Below are positions 1 through 8,881 of a stretch of DNA of 64,000 bases, piece after piece (positions within the stretch are counted from its first letter, which is position 1; every line of letters starts with the position of its first letter). Origin of the DNA: Rugosimonospora acidiphila (GTDB lineage Bacteria; Actinomycetota; Actinomycetes; Mycobacteriales; Micromonosporaceae). A program made the translations under genes and the position numbers. The notes under the pieces were generated by a model. It saw only the letters and a program-made list of their open reading frames with translations, searched no databases and was not told the DNA's origin. The stretch spans positions 434,001 to 498,000 of the forward strand of contig NZ_BAABJQ010000002.1 in assembly GCF_039543385.1 (NCBI RefSeq). The letters run 5' to 3'.

Positions 1-695
1 AACGCCGCGATCGCCGGGCGGCACAGCGGCAGGGTCAGCCGCCAGTACCGGGTCCACAGCGAGGCACCGTCCACCAGGGCCGCCTCGTACATTTCCTGCG
101 GCAGGGTTCTCATGTAGTTGCTGAGAACGAAGACGCAGAAGCCGAGCTGGAAGCAGACGTTGATGACGACGAGACCGAGATAGGAGTTGTACAGCAGGCC
201 GCTGCCGCTGAGCCAGGTGGGCAACGGGATCAGCAGGTAAAGCCGGTACAGCGGGGTGATGATGACCTGCTGGGGCAGCAGGTTGCCGGCGGTGAACATG
301 ATGAGCAGCGCGACGCTGAACCTGAAGTTCAACCGCGACAGCACGAATGCCACGGCCGAGGCCAGGCCCAGCGTCACGATCACCGCCGGCACCGTGACCC
401 AGACCGAGTTGAGAAAGAACTGCTGCATCTGTGACTGGGTCCAGGCGTCACTGAAGTTGCTGAACGTCAGCCCGTGCGGCAACGAGAAGTACCCGTGCTT
501 GGACGTGTCGGATACCGGGCGCAGGGACACGTACAGCGCGAACACGATCGGGATGATCCACAGCACGGTCGCGACAATCATGAACACCTGCGCGGCCACC
601 CGGCCGGGGCGGACACCGGAGCGTCGCGCGGAACGCTCCCCCGGTCCGCTCCGGCCGGTACCGGCGACCGTCGTGGGGCTGGCGGCCACCGTCAT
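1..695 (-). CDS. Carbohydrate ABC transporter permease, MalG type (partial, 3' end outside window)
   Basis: Inner-membrane permease subunit of a CUT1-type sugar importer. Translating from the ATG at 695 gives a short Arg/Pro/Gly-rich cytoplasmic N-terminus, a first membrane segment (FMIVATVLWIIPIVFALYV) and further hydrophobic segments. The EAA loop that docks the ATPase is present near the window edge (EAALVDGAS, then the conserved LPLCRPAIA). About 230 residues are visible of the usual 270-300, and the C-terminus runs off the left edge. A GGGAGG ribosome binding site lies 7 nt before the ATG. It is the last visible gene of a minus-strand operon (binding protein, permease, permease) beside glycosidase genes, so a galactoside or galacto-oligosaccharide substrate is inferred. 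No ATPase gene is visible; many actinomycete CUT1 systems use a shared MsiK ATPase. Confidence 0.9.
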   Translation of the reverse strand, partial: MTVAASPTTVAGTGRSGPGERSARRSGVRPGRVAAQVFMIVATVLWIIPIVFALYVSLRPVSDTSKHGYFSLPHGLTFSNFSDAWTQSQMQQFFLNSVWVTVPAVIVTLGLASAVAFVLSRLNFRFSVALLIMFTAGNLLPQQVIITPLYRLYLLIPLPTWLSGSGLLYNSYLGLVVINVCFQLGFCVFVLSNYMRTLPQEMYEAALVDGASLWTRYWRLTLPLCRPAIAA

Positions 696-789
696 CGCTG
701 TGCCTCCCGAATCTTGTCCGTCTTCTCCGCCCACCGCCGATGCCTGCCGCGCACCGTCGTCGGTCCCGCGTGATCCATGCCCGCCCCCG

Positions 790-1722
790 TCATACTGGTT
801 CCTCTCGGCGGAAGTTCTGGTAGAGGAATATCGAGATGGGGACAAGCGAGATCACCAGCAGTACGACGCCGAGAGCGGAGCCGTACCCGATCCGGGTTTC
901 CTCACCCACGATGTTCTGGGTCACCAGGATCGACAACATCTCCAGGCCGGGTAGCACCGGGCCGTGGCTGTTGATGTAGACCAGATCGTAGGCACGCAAG
1001 GACTCAATCACCGTGACCACGAGGATCACGATGTTGATCGGCTTCAACACCGGGAAGACCACCCGGGTGAAGGTCTGCCAGGCGTTCGCGCCGTCGATCA
1101 GCGCCGCCTCCCGCAGTGCCGGGTCGACCGCCTTGAGCCCGGCGAGGTAGAGCACCATCACGTAACCGGCCTGGCGCCAGGTCGCCTCGACGAGCACCGC
1201 CCAGAGATTCAGCTTCGGGTTGCCGAGCCAGTTGATCAGGTTGCTGTCGTGGTTGTGACCGATCACAGTGTTGATCAGGCCGTAGTTCGGCGAATAGATC
1301 AGTTCCCAGATGATGCCGATCAAAGCCAACGAGAGCATGACCGGCAGGAACAGCACGCTCTGGTAGATCCGGCTGCCCTTGATGTTCCGGTCGATGATCA
1401 CCGCGAACAACATGCCCAGCGGGGTCGCGAAGCAGACGAACACGAGCAGCCAGATCGCGTTGTGCTCAACGGCGGGCCAGAACTGCGGATCGATGCTCGC
1501 GGCGATCCGGTAGTTCTCCACCCCGTACCCCTGGATCTGGCCAAGACCGCCGATGCCGTTCCACTTCGTGAACGACAGGGCGACCGAGGCCAGCGCCGGG
1601 AACCAGATGAACACGACGTCTGCCAGTACAGGAATGCCCAGCAGCAACGCCGCGACCAGCTTGTCACGTCGCGACAGTTGACGCAGCCTGCGCCGGGGAC
1701 GGGATCGGGTAGCGGTGACCAT
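790..1722 (-). CDS. Carbohydrate ABC transporter permease, MalF type
   Basis: Membrane permease of the same sugar importer, about 310 residues. The frame is open further upstream, but I start it at the ATG at 1722. That ATG overlaps the stop of the binding-protein gene (TGATG), which implies translational coupling. After an Arg-rich N-terminus there are about six membrane segments (for example LVAALLLGIPVLADVVFIWF). The permease EAA signature EAALIDGANAWQ sits about two thirds along, followed by the expected VVFPVLKP. The next gene downstream, the MalG-type permease, starts about 95 nt away. The family assignment is secure from the EAA loop and gene order. The substrate is an inference from the adjacent GH27, GH97 and GH59 genes. 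Confidence 0.93.
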   Translation of the reverse strand: MVTATRSRPRRRLRQLSRRDKLVAALLLGIPVLADVVFIWFPALASVALSFTKWNGIGGLGQIQGYGVENYRIAASIDPQFWPAVEHNAIWLLVFVCFATPLGMLFAVIIDRNIKGSRIYQSVLFLPVMLSLALIGIIWELIYSPNYGLINTVIGHNHDSNLINWLGNPKLNLWAVLVEATWRQAGYVMVLYLAGLKAVDPALREAALIDGANAWQTFTRVVFPVLKPINIVILVVTVIESLRAYDLVYINSHGPVLPGLEMLSILVTQNIVGEETRIGYGSALGVVLLVISLVPISIFLYQNFRREEPV

Positions 1723-3065
1723 CAGCTCGTGAAGATCGTCTTCGCCTGAGCCTCGATCTGGCCCTGCAGCGTCTTGATGTTCCCGGCGCTGGGATTGGTG
1801 ATGAACTTCTGGATCGCGGGAATCATCACGTTGTCGGCGAAGCCCGGGTCGGTGTCGCGGTCCATGAACTGGGACACCGACTTGCACGCGGCGATCGCCT
1901 GGACCGACTTCTGCTGGATGGCGTTGTAGGTCGGCACGCTGGCGTTGTTGGCCAAGGCAACGTCCCACTGGTCGGTCTTGAGATAGGTGGCCTCGGCCGG
2001 CGCCGTCCCGATGTACTCGAGGACCTTCTTGGCGGCAGCGGCGTTCTTGGCGTTCTTGGAGATGCAGAAACCGTCGGTCGGGGCGTCCATGTAGTCCTGG
2101 CCGTAGGTCGGGTTGATCTCCGGGAACGGGAAGAAGTCGAGGTCAGAGAGATCCTTGCCATCGGTCACGTACTGCGCCGCGACCTGGTTGGTGCCCTGGA
2201 ACATCATGCCGGCCTGCTTGTTCTCCAGCGTCTTGGCCGCGTCCTGCCAGATGCGGCCGGTCGAGCCGGTCTGGCAGTAGGGCAGCAACTCGGCCCACTG
2301 GTTGAAGACATCGGTCACCTTGGAGTCCGTCCACGGCACCTTGTGCTTCATCAGATTGATGTGGTAGTCGTACCCGTTCACGCGCAGGTTGATGATGTCG
2401 AACGTGCCCAGCGCCGGCCATCCGTCCTTGTCGGCGTACGCCATCGGGATCAGCCCGTCCGTCTTCATCTTCTTCACCAGAGCCATGAAGTCGTCCCAGG
2501 TCTTTGGGATCGTGTAGCCCTTCTCGGTGAACGTGCTCTTGTTGTAGAACACGACCCACGGGTAGTTGTAGATCGGCACGAAGTAGTAGTGGCCGTCGAG
2601 TCCCTTCGACAGCCCCTGCGAGGCCGCGTTGAAGTTCGAGCCGATCTTGTCCCAGACGTCGTCGATGTTGGCGATCAGCCCCTGCTGGGCGAAGAACTGC
2701 ATGCGGTAGCCGGCGAACCAGGTGAACAAGTCATCGGGCGTGCCCTGCAGGTACGAGTTGATGTTGTTCTGGAACGTGTTGTGGTCGGTCGTGTTGACTT
2801 TGATGTTGACGCCCGCGCTGGTCGTCGCGGCCTGCGTCAGGGCGGCGAAGGCCTGCTTGGGGGCCGGGTCGGAGTAGTTCGATCCGAAGGTGACCGAGTT
2901 GCCGCCGGACGAGCCCTTGTCGCTGCCGCCGGAGTCGCCGCAGGCCGCGAGGATGCCCGGAAGCGCCGCTGCGCCGAGCGTCGATGCGAAGCCCTTGAGC
3001 ACCGAACGGCGGGAAGCCGGGAAGCCGGACGCCCCGGGCCGAGCTGGGAGATCAGGAGCCGCCAT
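1722..3065 (-). CDS. Extracellular sugar-binding lipoprotein of ABC importer (Tat-exported)
   Basis: Solute-binding protein of family 1 (CUT1), about 447 residues, which captures a sugar outside the membrane and delivers it to the two permeases. The N-terminus has a twin-arginine motif (SRRSVLKGF, Arg19-Arg20), a hydrophobic stretch and a lipobox LAAC with Cys42. It should therefore be Tat-exported and lipid-anchored, followed by a Ser/Gly-rich linker. The mature part shows typical family features (WDDFMALVKKMK, FNQWAELLPY, MMFQGTNQ). I use the ATG at 3065 because GGAGGG lies about 7 nt before it; an in-frame ATG at 3095 lacks a good site. It is the first gene of the importer operon. A CTTCCGGAAG palindrome 60 nt upstream may be the operator. 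Confidence 0.93.
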   Translation of the reverse strand: MAAPDLPARPGASGFPASRRSVLKGFASTLGAAALPGILAACGDSGGSDKGSSGGNSVTFGSNYSDPAPKQAFAALTQAATTSAGVNIKVNTTDHNTFQNNINSYLQGTPDDLFTWFAGYRMQFFAQQGLIANIDDVWDKIGSNFNAASQGLSKGLDGHYYFVPIYNYPWVVFYNKSTFTEKGYTIPKTWDDFMALVKKMKTDGLIPMAYADKDGWPALGTFDIINLRVNGYDYHINLMKHKVPWTDSKVTDVFNQWAELLPYCQTGSTGRIWQDAAKTLENKQAGMMFQGTNQVAAQYVTDGKDLSDLDFFPFPEINPTYGQDYMDAPTDGFCISKNAKNAAAAKKVLEYIGTAPAEATYLKTDQWDVALANNASVPTYNAIQQKSVQAIAACKSVSQFMDRDTDPGFADNVMIPAIQKFITNPSAGNIKTLQGQIEAQAKTIFTS

Positions 3066-3124
3066 GATGTGCCCTCCAACAGTGTAGTCCATCAATATTC
3101 AGCATCATGCAACAGACTCGAACA

Positions 3125-3134
3125 CTTCCGGAAG
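3125..3134. promoter_or_regulatory. Candidate operator palindrome upstream of sugar importer operon
   Basis: Perfect 10-bp palindrome CTTCCGGAAG with a central CG, flanked by weaker symmetry (GAACA before, TTAAC after), centred about 65 nt before the binding-protein start. Central-CG palindromes of this kind are typical LacI-family sites, but no LacI-type gene lies in the window, so the regulator is unknown. The rest of 3066-3409 holds no gene I can support. Confidence 0.4.
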
Positions 3135-3409
3135 TTAACTGCCGTTGCACAAGAACTGTCAAGGCTCCGTCGGATTCCGGTTTCATCACGCGGGTCTTCG
3201 AGACAGCGCCGCAATCGGCGGCATGCCCAGCGGCCAGCACGCCACGGCCAGACCTGGCCTCGAGGACAGGCTCATCCGTCGGCGATTCGCTCTGCTCGAT
3301 TCGACATCTGTCGGAGGTCTCGACCAAGGATGCGGCCAGCGGCTGCGCGAAACGCCTGCACCGAAACCGATTCGGGGCGATCGTCCGTCAGCGGCCTCGA
3401 CCTGGGCGC

Positions 3410-3443
3410 GGGCTGCCGGGCGTCGGTGAACGCCCGGCAGCCC
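3410..3443 (-). terminator. Hairpin terminator after GH27 gene
   Basis: A 13-bp perfect GC-rich stem (GGGCTGCCGGGCG and its complement) with an 8-nt loop, beginning 6 nt after the GH27 stop codon. There is no clear U-tract, as is common for actinomycete terminators. Confidence 0.7.
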
Positions 3444-3449
3444 GTCCGG

Positions 3450-6209
3450 TCAGGCGCCCGCCGGCGCCACGGTGATGCGGTCGATGTCGGGGCCGAATGC
3501 GGCCGGGTTGGCGAACTCGATGGTGTTGCTTCCGGCGACGAGCGGCAGGGTCACCGTCTCCGTCCCCAGGGTGTTGAAGTCCGCGGTGGTGGTGTCCGTG
3601 AGCGTCTGCGGCGTGCCGCCGTCGGCGCTGACCATGACCTGTCGGGGCGGCGTCGAGCCGTCCAGGTAGGCGATGGTGACCTGGTAGTCGCCGGCTGCCG
3701 GCACGGTCACGTTGTTGAACGTCACCGTGCCGCCATTGCCGATGAAGCCGACCTTCTGGCCGCCGGAGCAGGCGGTGCAGTTGGACACCTTGGCGCCGCC
3801 ACCCAGGGTGTTGGCCGAAGACTCGGCCTCGTACGAGATCGGGCCGGGGCCCTGCGCGGTGGCATCGACGGTGAAGCTGTTGAAGACCGCCTGGGCCGGT
3901 GCACCGGTGGCGTGCGAGGTGACGAACATGCCCGCGTCCTGGGTCGCCGCCTGTGCCGGTACGTCGGCGGTACCGACGAGGGACCACGAGGCGCCGTCGG
4001 TGGAGTAGTAGCCGGTGTACACGGAGCCGTTGCGGATCAGCTTGAGCCAGACCGGTACCCGGTCGGGGATGGTGCCGTTCGGCGGGGTCACCGCGTTGAT
4101 GTGGGTACCACCGTTGTTGTCCCACTCCAGCTGGATGCCCCCGGACGGGGACTCGAACAGGATCACGCCCTCGGGGCCGGTGCCGGAGGCGGTCATGTCG
4201 TTGCGCACGATGATGCCGGCCTTGCCGTAGCCCGTCAGGTTCTGCTGGGACACCACCTCGGTCTGGAGGGTGGCCGTGTTGCCGACTGCTCCCGACAGGT
4301 ACGTGGTGCTGTAGCCGTCGGTACCGCTGAACAGATCAGCTCCGGCTCCGGAGATGCCGAACTGCTGGCCGCCCTGGGCGAACGAGGCCGGGGCGTCGGT
4401 CGCGGACGAGTACGTCCGGTACGGCGCCGAAACCGGTGAGCCCGTGGTGACGTTCGCGCTCACGCTCACCTTCTGCGGCACCAGCAGGTACCACTGGTAA
4501 TTCGCCGTACCGGTCAGCGCGTCGACCTGGAACAGCGTCGCTGGCGCCGGCGCCACCACCCGGAACGTCGCCTGTACCGACTTGCCGACGGCTACCGAAC
4601 CGAACGAGGTGGCCGAGGTCGGGGTGACCGTCCAGCCCGACGGCGCGGTCAGCCCGAGCCTGGCCAGTTGTACCGGCTGGACGCCGTTGTTGGTGAACGT
4701 CTCGGTCGCGGTCACCGGTTGCCCGGCGATGGCGCTGGACAGGCCGCCGATGGCCAGCGTGGTGCTCGGCGGGGTGAGGAACGTCAGCTTGCTCGGCGTG
4801 ATGCGCAACAGCGCCACACCGTGCGACGGCACGTCGGCGGCGATGGTCGCGCCGCTCTCCGTAATCTTGTGTGACCACAGGTCGTTGACCAGGTATCCGC
4901 CGCTGGCCGACAGTCCGATCGCGGACGCGGTGGTGGAAACCACCGCAGGCGCCGTACCGGTGTTGAACAGCCCGACGATGACCTGGCCGTTCGGCTCCTT
5001 CTTGGCGAAGACCTGCTGGGTCGCGCTGTTGGCGATCCGGGACGCGTCGATGGCGTCCTGGTCGACCTTGAGCACCTCGGTGTTCTTCAACAGGGACAGG
5101 TCGGTCGGGTCGAGGTTGGTCAGGTCGGTACCCAGGATCAGCGGCGAGGCGGCCAGTGACCACAGACTCATCTGCGTCTTCCGCTCGTCCAGGGTCAGGC
5201 CATCGCCGCTGCCGTTGCCGATTTCCAGCGAGTCGTAGTCGTTGAAGCCGTCCGGGCCGCCGTACGGCTGCCAGCTGGCGACCTGGTTGAACCGGGAGCT
5301 GATGCTGCTCCAGGAGGTCAACGGGAAGCTGCTGCCGCCGGACTCGCAGCTGTAGCACTCGATGTCGCCACCGGTGCGCCAGCCGTCGGAGAGCTGCTGC
5401 CAGGTCGAGGCGCTGCCGATCGCGAGGTTGTTGGACAGCTCCAGGTGAATCGGCCGGCCGGTCTGCTTCAGCGCGGTCGACCACGCCTGGATGTCAGGGA
5501 TGTCGTTGACCCCGACACCATCGATCTTGATGTAGTCCACACCCCACGAGGCGAACTCGTCGGCCCACGAGTTGATGAACTCCTGCGCGCCCGGCTTGGT
5601 GTAGTCGATGCCGACCATGCCCTTGCAGTTGTAGTTGTTCTCGTTCGCCGTGGTCGCGATGTCATCGGCGTGGTAGCTGGTGCCCTCGATCGCCGTGTTC
5701 TGCGCGACCGCCTGCTTGGAAATGCCCGGGGTCACATACAACCCGAACTTCAGGCCATCGGAGTGCACGTAGTCGGCGGTCACCTTGATGCCGTCGGTCG
5801 CCCCGCTGGGTGCAAACTTGGTGGGGTCGGTGACCCAACGGCCGTAGCTGTCGACGTTCGGTCCCTGGCTGCCCGGACACTGGTACCAGAAGTCGTCGAC
5901 GTTGACGTACTGGAACCCCGCCTTCGCCAGCCCGCTGCTCTTCATGGCGTCGGCCTGGGCCTCGATGTTCGTGGCGCTCGGGTCGTGCCGGATGAAGCTC
6001 CAGCTGCTCCAGCCCAGCGGCGGGGTAACACCGTGCTGGGCGGCAACGGTTGCGGCGCCACCGCTTGCCACGGCGCTGTCGTGCGCGCTCGCCGCCGGTG
6101 CCCCCGCGACGAGGGCGAGCGCGGCGATCGGAGCGGCCAGCACCACCGCCGCCAAGCCCCGCACCGCGGTTCTCGTGCGTTCCCTCTTCGTGCGTCTCTC
6201 CCCGGCCAT
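3450..6209 (-). CDS. Secreted GH27 alpha-galactosidase with NEW3, DUF1349-like and CBM35/CBM6-like modules
   Basis: Secreted retaining alpha-galactosidase (GH27), about 919 residues, predicted to release terminal alpha-galactose. It has a basic N-terminus and Sec signal peptide to about residue 42 (ending AASA). The TIM barrel opens with TPPLGWSSW near residue 62 and NVDDFW near 103. The nucleophile Asp230 lies in DYIKIDG and the acid/base candidate Asp282 in WRTGGDIEC. A C-terminal beta domain ends near 480. It is followed by an NPCBM-associated NEW3 domain (about 485-590), a concanavalin-like DUF1349-type module (about 610-790) and a CBM35/CBM6-like module (YEAESSANTLGGGA, about 795-919). 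The ATG at 6209 is preceded by AAGGGG at 7 nt spacing; an ATG six bases upstream is too close to that site. Fucose- or arabinose-linked specificities also occur in GH27, so the exact substrate is inferred. Confidence 0.92.
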   Translation of the reverse strand: MAGERRTKRERTRTAVRGLAAVVLAAPIAALALVAGAPAASAHDSAVASGGAATVAAQHGVTPPLGWSSWSFIRHDPSATNIEAQADAMKSSGLAKAGFQYVNVDDFWYQCPGSQGPNVDSYGRWVTDPTKFAPSGATDGIKVTADYVHSDGLKFGLYVTPGISKQAVAQNTAIEGTSYHADDIATTANENNYNCKGMVGIDYTKPGAQEFINSWADEFASWGVDYIKIDGVGVNDIPDIQAWSTALKQTGRPIHLELSNNLAIGSASTWQQLSDGWRTGGDIECYSCESGGSSFPLTSWSSISSRFNQVASWQPYGGPDGFNDYDSLEIGNGSGDGLTLDERKTQMSLWSLAASPLILGTDLTNLDPTDLSLLKNTEVLKVDQDAIDASRIANSATQQVFAKKEPNGQVIVGLFNTGTAPAVVSTTASAIGLSASGGYLVNDLWSHKITESGATIAADVPSHGVALLRITPSKLTFLTPPSTTLAIGGLSSAIAGQPVTATETFTNNGVQPVQLARLGLTAPSGWTVTPTSATSFGSVAVGKSVQATFRVVAPAPATLFQVDALTGTANYQWYLLVPQKVSVSANVTTGSPVSAPYRTYSSATDAPASFAQGGQQFGISGAGADLFSGTDGYSTTYLSGAVGNTATLQTEVVSQQNLTGYGKAGIIVRNDMTASGTGPEGVILFESPSGGIQLEWDNNGGTHINAVTPPNGTIPDRVPVWLKLIRNGSVYTGYYSTDGASWSLVGTADVPAQAATQDAGMFVTSHATGAPAQAVFNSFTVDATAQGPGPISYEAESSANTLGGGAKVSNCTACSGGQKVGFIGNGGTVTFNNVTVPAAGDYQVTIAYLDGSTPPRQVMVSADGGTPQTLTDTTTADFNTLGTETVTLPLVAGSNTIEFANPAAFGPDIDRITVAPAGA

Positions 6210-6352
6210 CGTCATGCCCCTTTCGTCCGTCGGGCCGCCTCGCGCGACTGGGCGCCGCGAGAGCAATCGAGAGGCTGGGACCAATCGCGCGGCGGCACCG
6301 ATTGTTTGGAGAAGGATCTGTTGGCGCAATGTGTGAGCCGAGGCCCTCAGGA

Positions 6353-6370
6353 GCCCGACGCGTTTCGGGC
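6353..6370 (-). terminator. Weak hairpin after GH97 gene
   Basis: GCCCGA and TCGGGC arms around CGCGTT, 24-41 nt beyond the GH97 stop. A separate inverted repeat, CAATCG-N11-CGATTG at 6282-6304, lies upstream of the GH27 start and could be an operator. Both are weak. Confidence 0.3.
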
Positions 6371-6393
6371 ACCTCTCCCCTCCCCCGGCGGGA

Positions 6394-8397
6394 TCAGGAC
6401 TTCGCGAGCATGACCGCCTGCCCTCCGCTGGGGGCCAGCAGCATGGACAGGGTGGTGGAGGAGGTGACCGACGTCGTGGAGACGACCACGGGCGTCCCAT
6501 TCGGCGCGGCGGCCGCCGCTCCGTCCGCGTACGTGGTCGCCTGCCATGACCCGGCGCCGAGGAACTTCAGCGGCACCTGAAGCACCCGGGCCTGTTCATT
6601 GGTCATCGCACCCAGGTACCAGGTGGCGCCCCGGCGCCGGGCGATGACGATGTACTGGCCGATCTCACCGGCCAGGGCCCGCGACTCATCCCAGACCGTG
6701 GGGACGGCGTCGAACCAGGGCAGCTCCGGCCAGTCGCCGGTGGCGTACTTACTCGGCGCGTCGTACCAGTAGAGCCACTCCAACGGGCTGTAGTAGACGG
6801 CGGCCATGGCCAGCTGGTGGGCGTTGGTGGTGAGATCCCTCGACTGGGCCAGGCAGATCGTGTAGTCGATAGGCCCGGCGAGGTTGCGGGTGTATGGCAG
6901 AAGGACGTTGTGCGTCGCGGTCGGGAAGTGCTCGTTGCCCCGCACGCCCTCCAGGTTGATCCAGTTCGGGTACGTCCGCTCCTGCCCGAACGGGCGGAGG
7001 TCGTCGTGCTGGTTGACCAGCAGGTGGTGCCGCGCGGCGGCCTCGGCGAACCCGATGACCTGATCGGTCTGTGCCTGGGTGCCGTCCAGGATGAACCCCA
7101 GCTTCAGGCCGGCCACGCCCCAGTCTTCATACAGCGTGAACAGGCTCTCCGCATCGCCCAACGCGATCCGGTTGACGTAGAGGATGACCCCGACACCCTT
7201 GTCCTTGCCGTGCGCGATGACCTGTGCCAGATCGAGGGCGGCGATCGGCATGGTCGGGTCGGAGGAACTGCTGCCCTCGGGCCCGTACCAGCCGGCATCG
7301 AACTCCACATAGGACAGATCATGCTCGGCGGCGAAGTCGACGCAGTCGAGCCCACCCTGAGTGGTCAGGGTCGTGACGCGCATCGCCCTGCCCGGCTTGA
7401 TCCAGCTCGGGTCGCCGATCGCGGCCGGCTCGGCGAGCGTGGCTACCAGGTCGGCATGGTCGACCAGTTCGGTAGGGCTCGCGCCGAGCACCAGAACCCG
7501 CCAGGGGGTCGAGAACGGCGCGCCTACGGCGAAACTGGTGACCGCGGGGCCGCTACCGGCCCTTCCGGCGAACTGCATCAGGTGAACCGCCAGCGTCTCG
7601 CCGGAGCCACTGGTCAGCATCATTCGCGGGTAGTGGTCCCGCGCGGCCTCGCACAGGCAGGCCAGAACTCCGCCCGGCAGCACCGCCGTGACCGGGTTGT
7701 CGAACAACGGCCCCGAGTCGGTGGTCGACGAGCCCGACTGCGGTATCGCCGAGGGCGGTGCGAGCACATACGCGTCCTCGTCGCGTGAGCCGTAGATCGC
7801 CGTTCCGGCCGGTAGTGCGAAGGCCGTCAGCTCCGCGGCCAGTTCGACGGTCGAGGGTGCCGAGTCAATCTCGTAACGCAGCGCCACCCCCGCGTCATAG
7901 GCACGCGCAACGATCGAGAACGTGACCCGGCTGGGCAGGTCGGTCAGCGGCAGGCGCGCCTCCTCGTACTCGTCGCTGACCGTCGCGTTGCGCCCGTACA
8001 CCGGGGTCCAGGTGCCGTGGTGCCGTCGGTGGGTGGCCCGACCGGCTCGGGCACCCGGCCCCAGATCGTGGCCGTCGGCCAACCGCAGTCCCGCGACGGA
8101 TGACGCCACCACCTGGTGACCGTCATACGCGACCGCCCATTCGAGAGCATGGGCGCCGACCCAGACGCCGATCTGCGCACGCCGGTCCGGGCTGACCGCG
8201 ACCGCCGCCGAGGCCGGGAACAGCGGGTGCGCCGATCGTCCGTCCGGACCGGGGCCATCGGCGTGCGCGGCGGTGGCCGGTGCGGCCGACAGGGCCAGGC
8301 CTCCCGCGCCGGCAGCGAACAGTCCACCTAGGACGGTCCGTCGGGGCACCCGCCCGCGGTTGTCTGCTCCCGACCCCGCCGGTACCTGCTGGTTCAT
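6394..8397 (-). CDS. Secreted GH97-family glycoside hydrolase (Tat)
   Basis: Glycoside hydrolase family 97 protein of about 667 residues. The twin-arginine signal VPRRTVLGG (Arg19-Arg20) with an Ala-rich hydrophobic core predicts Tat export. A GH97 N-terminal beta-sandwich spans about 65-325, followed by the barrel with LSYVEFDAGWYGPEG (361-375), VILYVNR, GLKLGFILDG (430-439) and the hallmark RTYPNWINLEGVRGNEHF (474-491, Glu483 and Glu489). The family contains inverting alpha-glucosidases and retaining alpha-galactosidases. In the retaining branch I expect Asp in the K-V-D-F motif; here it reads K-L-G-F (Gly434), so the mechanism is uncertain. The ATG at 8397 has GGAGG 5 nt upstream; an upstream in-frame start lacks one. 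Context suggests action on galactosides. An operator palindrome lies 29 nt before the start. Confidence 0.85.
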   Translation of the reverse strand: MNQQVPAGSGADNRGRVPRRTVLGGLFAAGAGGLALSAAPATAAHADGPGPDGRSAHPLFPASAAVAVSPDRRAQIGVWVGAHALEWAVAYDGHQVVASSVAGLRLADGHDLGPGARAGRATHRRHHGTWTPVYGRNATVSDEYEEARLPLTDLPSRVTFSIVARAYDAGVALRYEIDSAPSTVELAAELTAFALPAGTAIYGSRDEDAYVLAPPSAIPQSGSSTTDSGPLFDNPVTAVLPGGVLACLCEAARDHYPRMMLTSGSGETLAVHLMQFAGRAGSGPAVTSFAVGAPFSTPWRVLVLGASPTELVDHADLVATLAEPAAIGDPSWIKPGRAMRVTTLTTQGGLDCVDFAAEHDLSYVEFDAGWYGPEGSSSSDPTMPIAALDLAQVIAHGKDKGVGVILYVNRIALGDAESLFTLYEDWGVAGLKLGFILDGTQAQTDQVIGFAEAAARHHLLVNQHDDLRPFGQERTYPNWINLEGVRGNEHFPTATHNVLLPYTRNLAGPIDYTICLAQSRDLTTNAHQLAMAAVYYSPLEWLYWYDAPSKYATGDWPELPWFDAVPTVWDESRALAGEIGQYIVIARRRGATWYLGAMTNEQARVLQVPLKFLGAGSWQATTYADGAAAAAPNGTPVVVSTTSVTSSTTLSMLLAPSGGQAVMLAKS

Positions 8398-8425
8398 CTC
8401 GGCCTCCGCTCGGGAAGGCGACACG

Positions 8426-8447
8426 TTTGAACAGGCCAATGTTCAAA
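8426..8447. promoter_or_regulatory. Operator-like perfect inverted repeat before GH97 gene
   Basis: TTTGAACA-N6-TGTTCAAA, a perfect 8+8 inverted repeat in a local AT-rich patch, 29 nt upstream of the GH97 start. This is a likely dimeric-regulator site. I did not see the same sequence before the other glycosidase genes. The flank 8448-8734 holds no gene I can support. Confidence 0.6.
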
Positions 8448-8734
8448 TATGTAGCCTCCTGTTGGTCTCCGCGCGAACATACTCCGACCAATGCCGGCGA
8501 GACAAGAGGTCGCCCGGCCGCACCCCCTGAGTGACGCCCCATGGGCTGGTCCTGCTGGCCAGCCATCGGATCCACGCCAACGGTGGGACCGACGTCCCGC
8601 GCTTGTCCATCGGGCAGCGGCGCGAAGACCCGCGATGGCGGGCCTGCGGCGCGGCACTGACGGGGTCATCCGGCGCCGGGAGAGCCTGTGGCGAACAGCG
8701 CGGAGACCGGGGCGTGAGCTGCGGAGATCTGGGC

Positions 8735-8779
8735 GCGCCGAGCGCCGAGCGCCGAGCGGCATCCTCACGTCCGCTCGGC
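8735..8779. repeat. GCGCCGA triplet repeat and GCCGAGCGG inverted repeat
   Basis: Three tandem copies of GCGCCGA (8735-8755) run into an inverted repeat GCCGAGCGG-N11-CCGCTCGGC (8751-8779). It sits just upstream of the AT-rich GH59 promoter, between divergent transcription units. It could insulate the two promoters or terminate upstream readthrough. Confidence 0.5.
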
Positions 8780-8805
8780 ACCTAACTAAATCAAACAGAT
8801 CACTA

Positions 8806-8833
8806 TTGACTTCATCAACCAATTGAGCATAAT
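8806..8833 (+). promoter_or_regulatory. Predicted promoter of GH59 gene
   Basis: TTGACT (8806-8811), 16-nt spacer, CATAAT (8828-8833), in the most AT-rich stretch of the first 12 kb. Two direct copies of AATCAAACA (8789-8797 and 8831-8839) flank it with a 42-nt period, about four helical turns, suggesting a regulator bound on one face. The start codon is 48 nt downstream. Confidence 0.6.
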
Positions 8834-8881
8834 CAAACACACTTAAATAGGTGACACGGCTTCCTGCACGAGGAGATCGTG

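Noticed and set aside
2343..4439. Long plus-strand frame opposite the sugar-binding protein and GH27.
   Set aside because: Spans two real minus-strand genes and an intergenic terminator; composition is antisense-like and no ribosome site or domain is present.
8448..8730. Several small frames of 70-110 codons in the GH97-GH59 gap.
   Set aside because: None has a ribosome site, domain or actinomycete-like codon periodicity; the region is best read as promoter and spacer.
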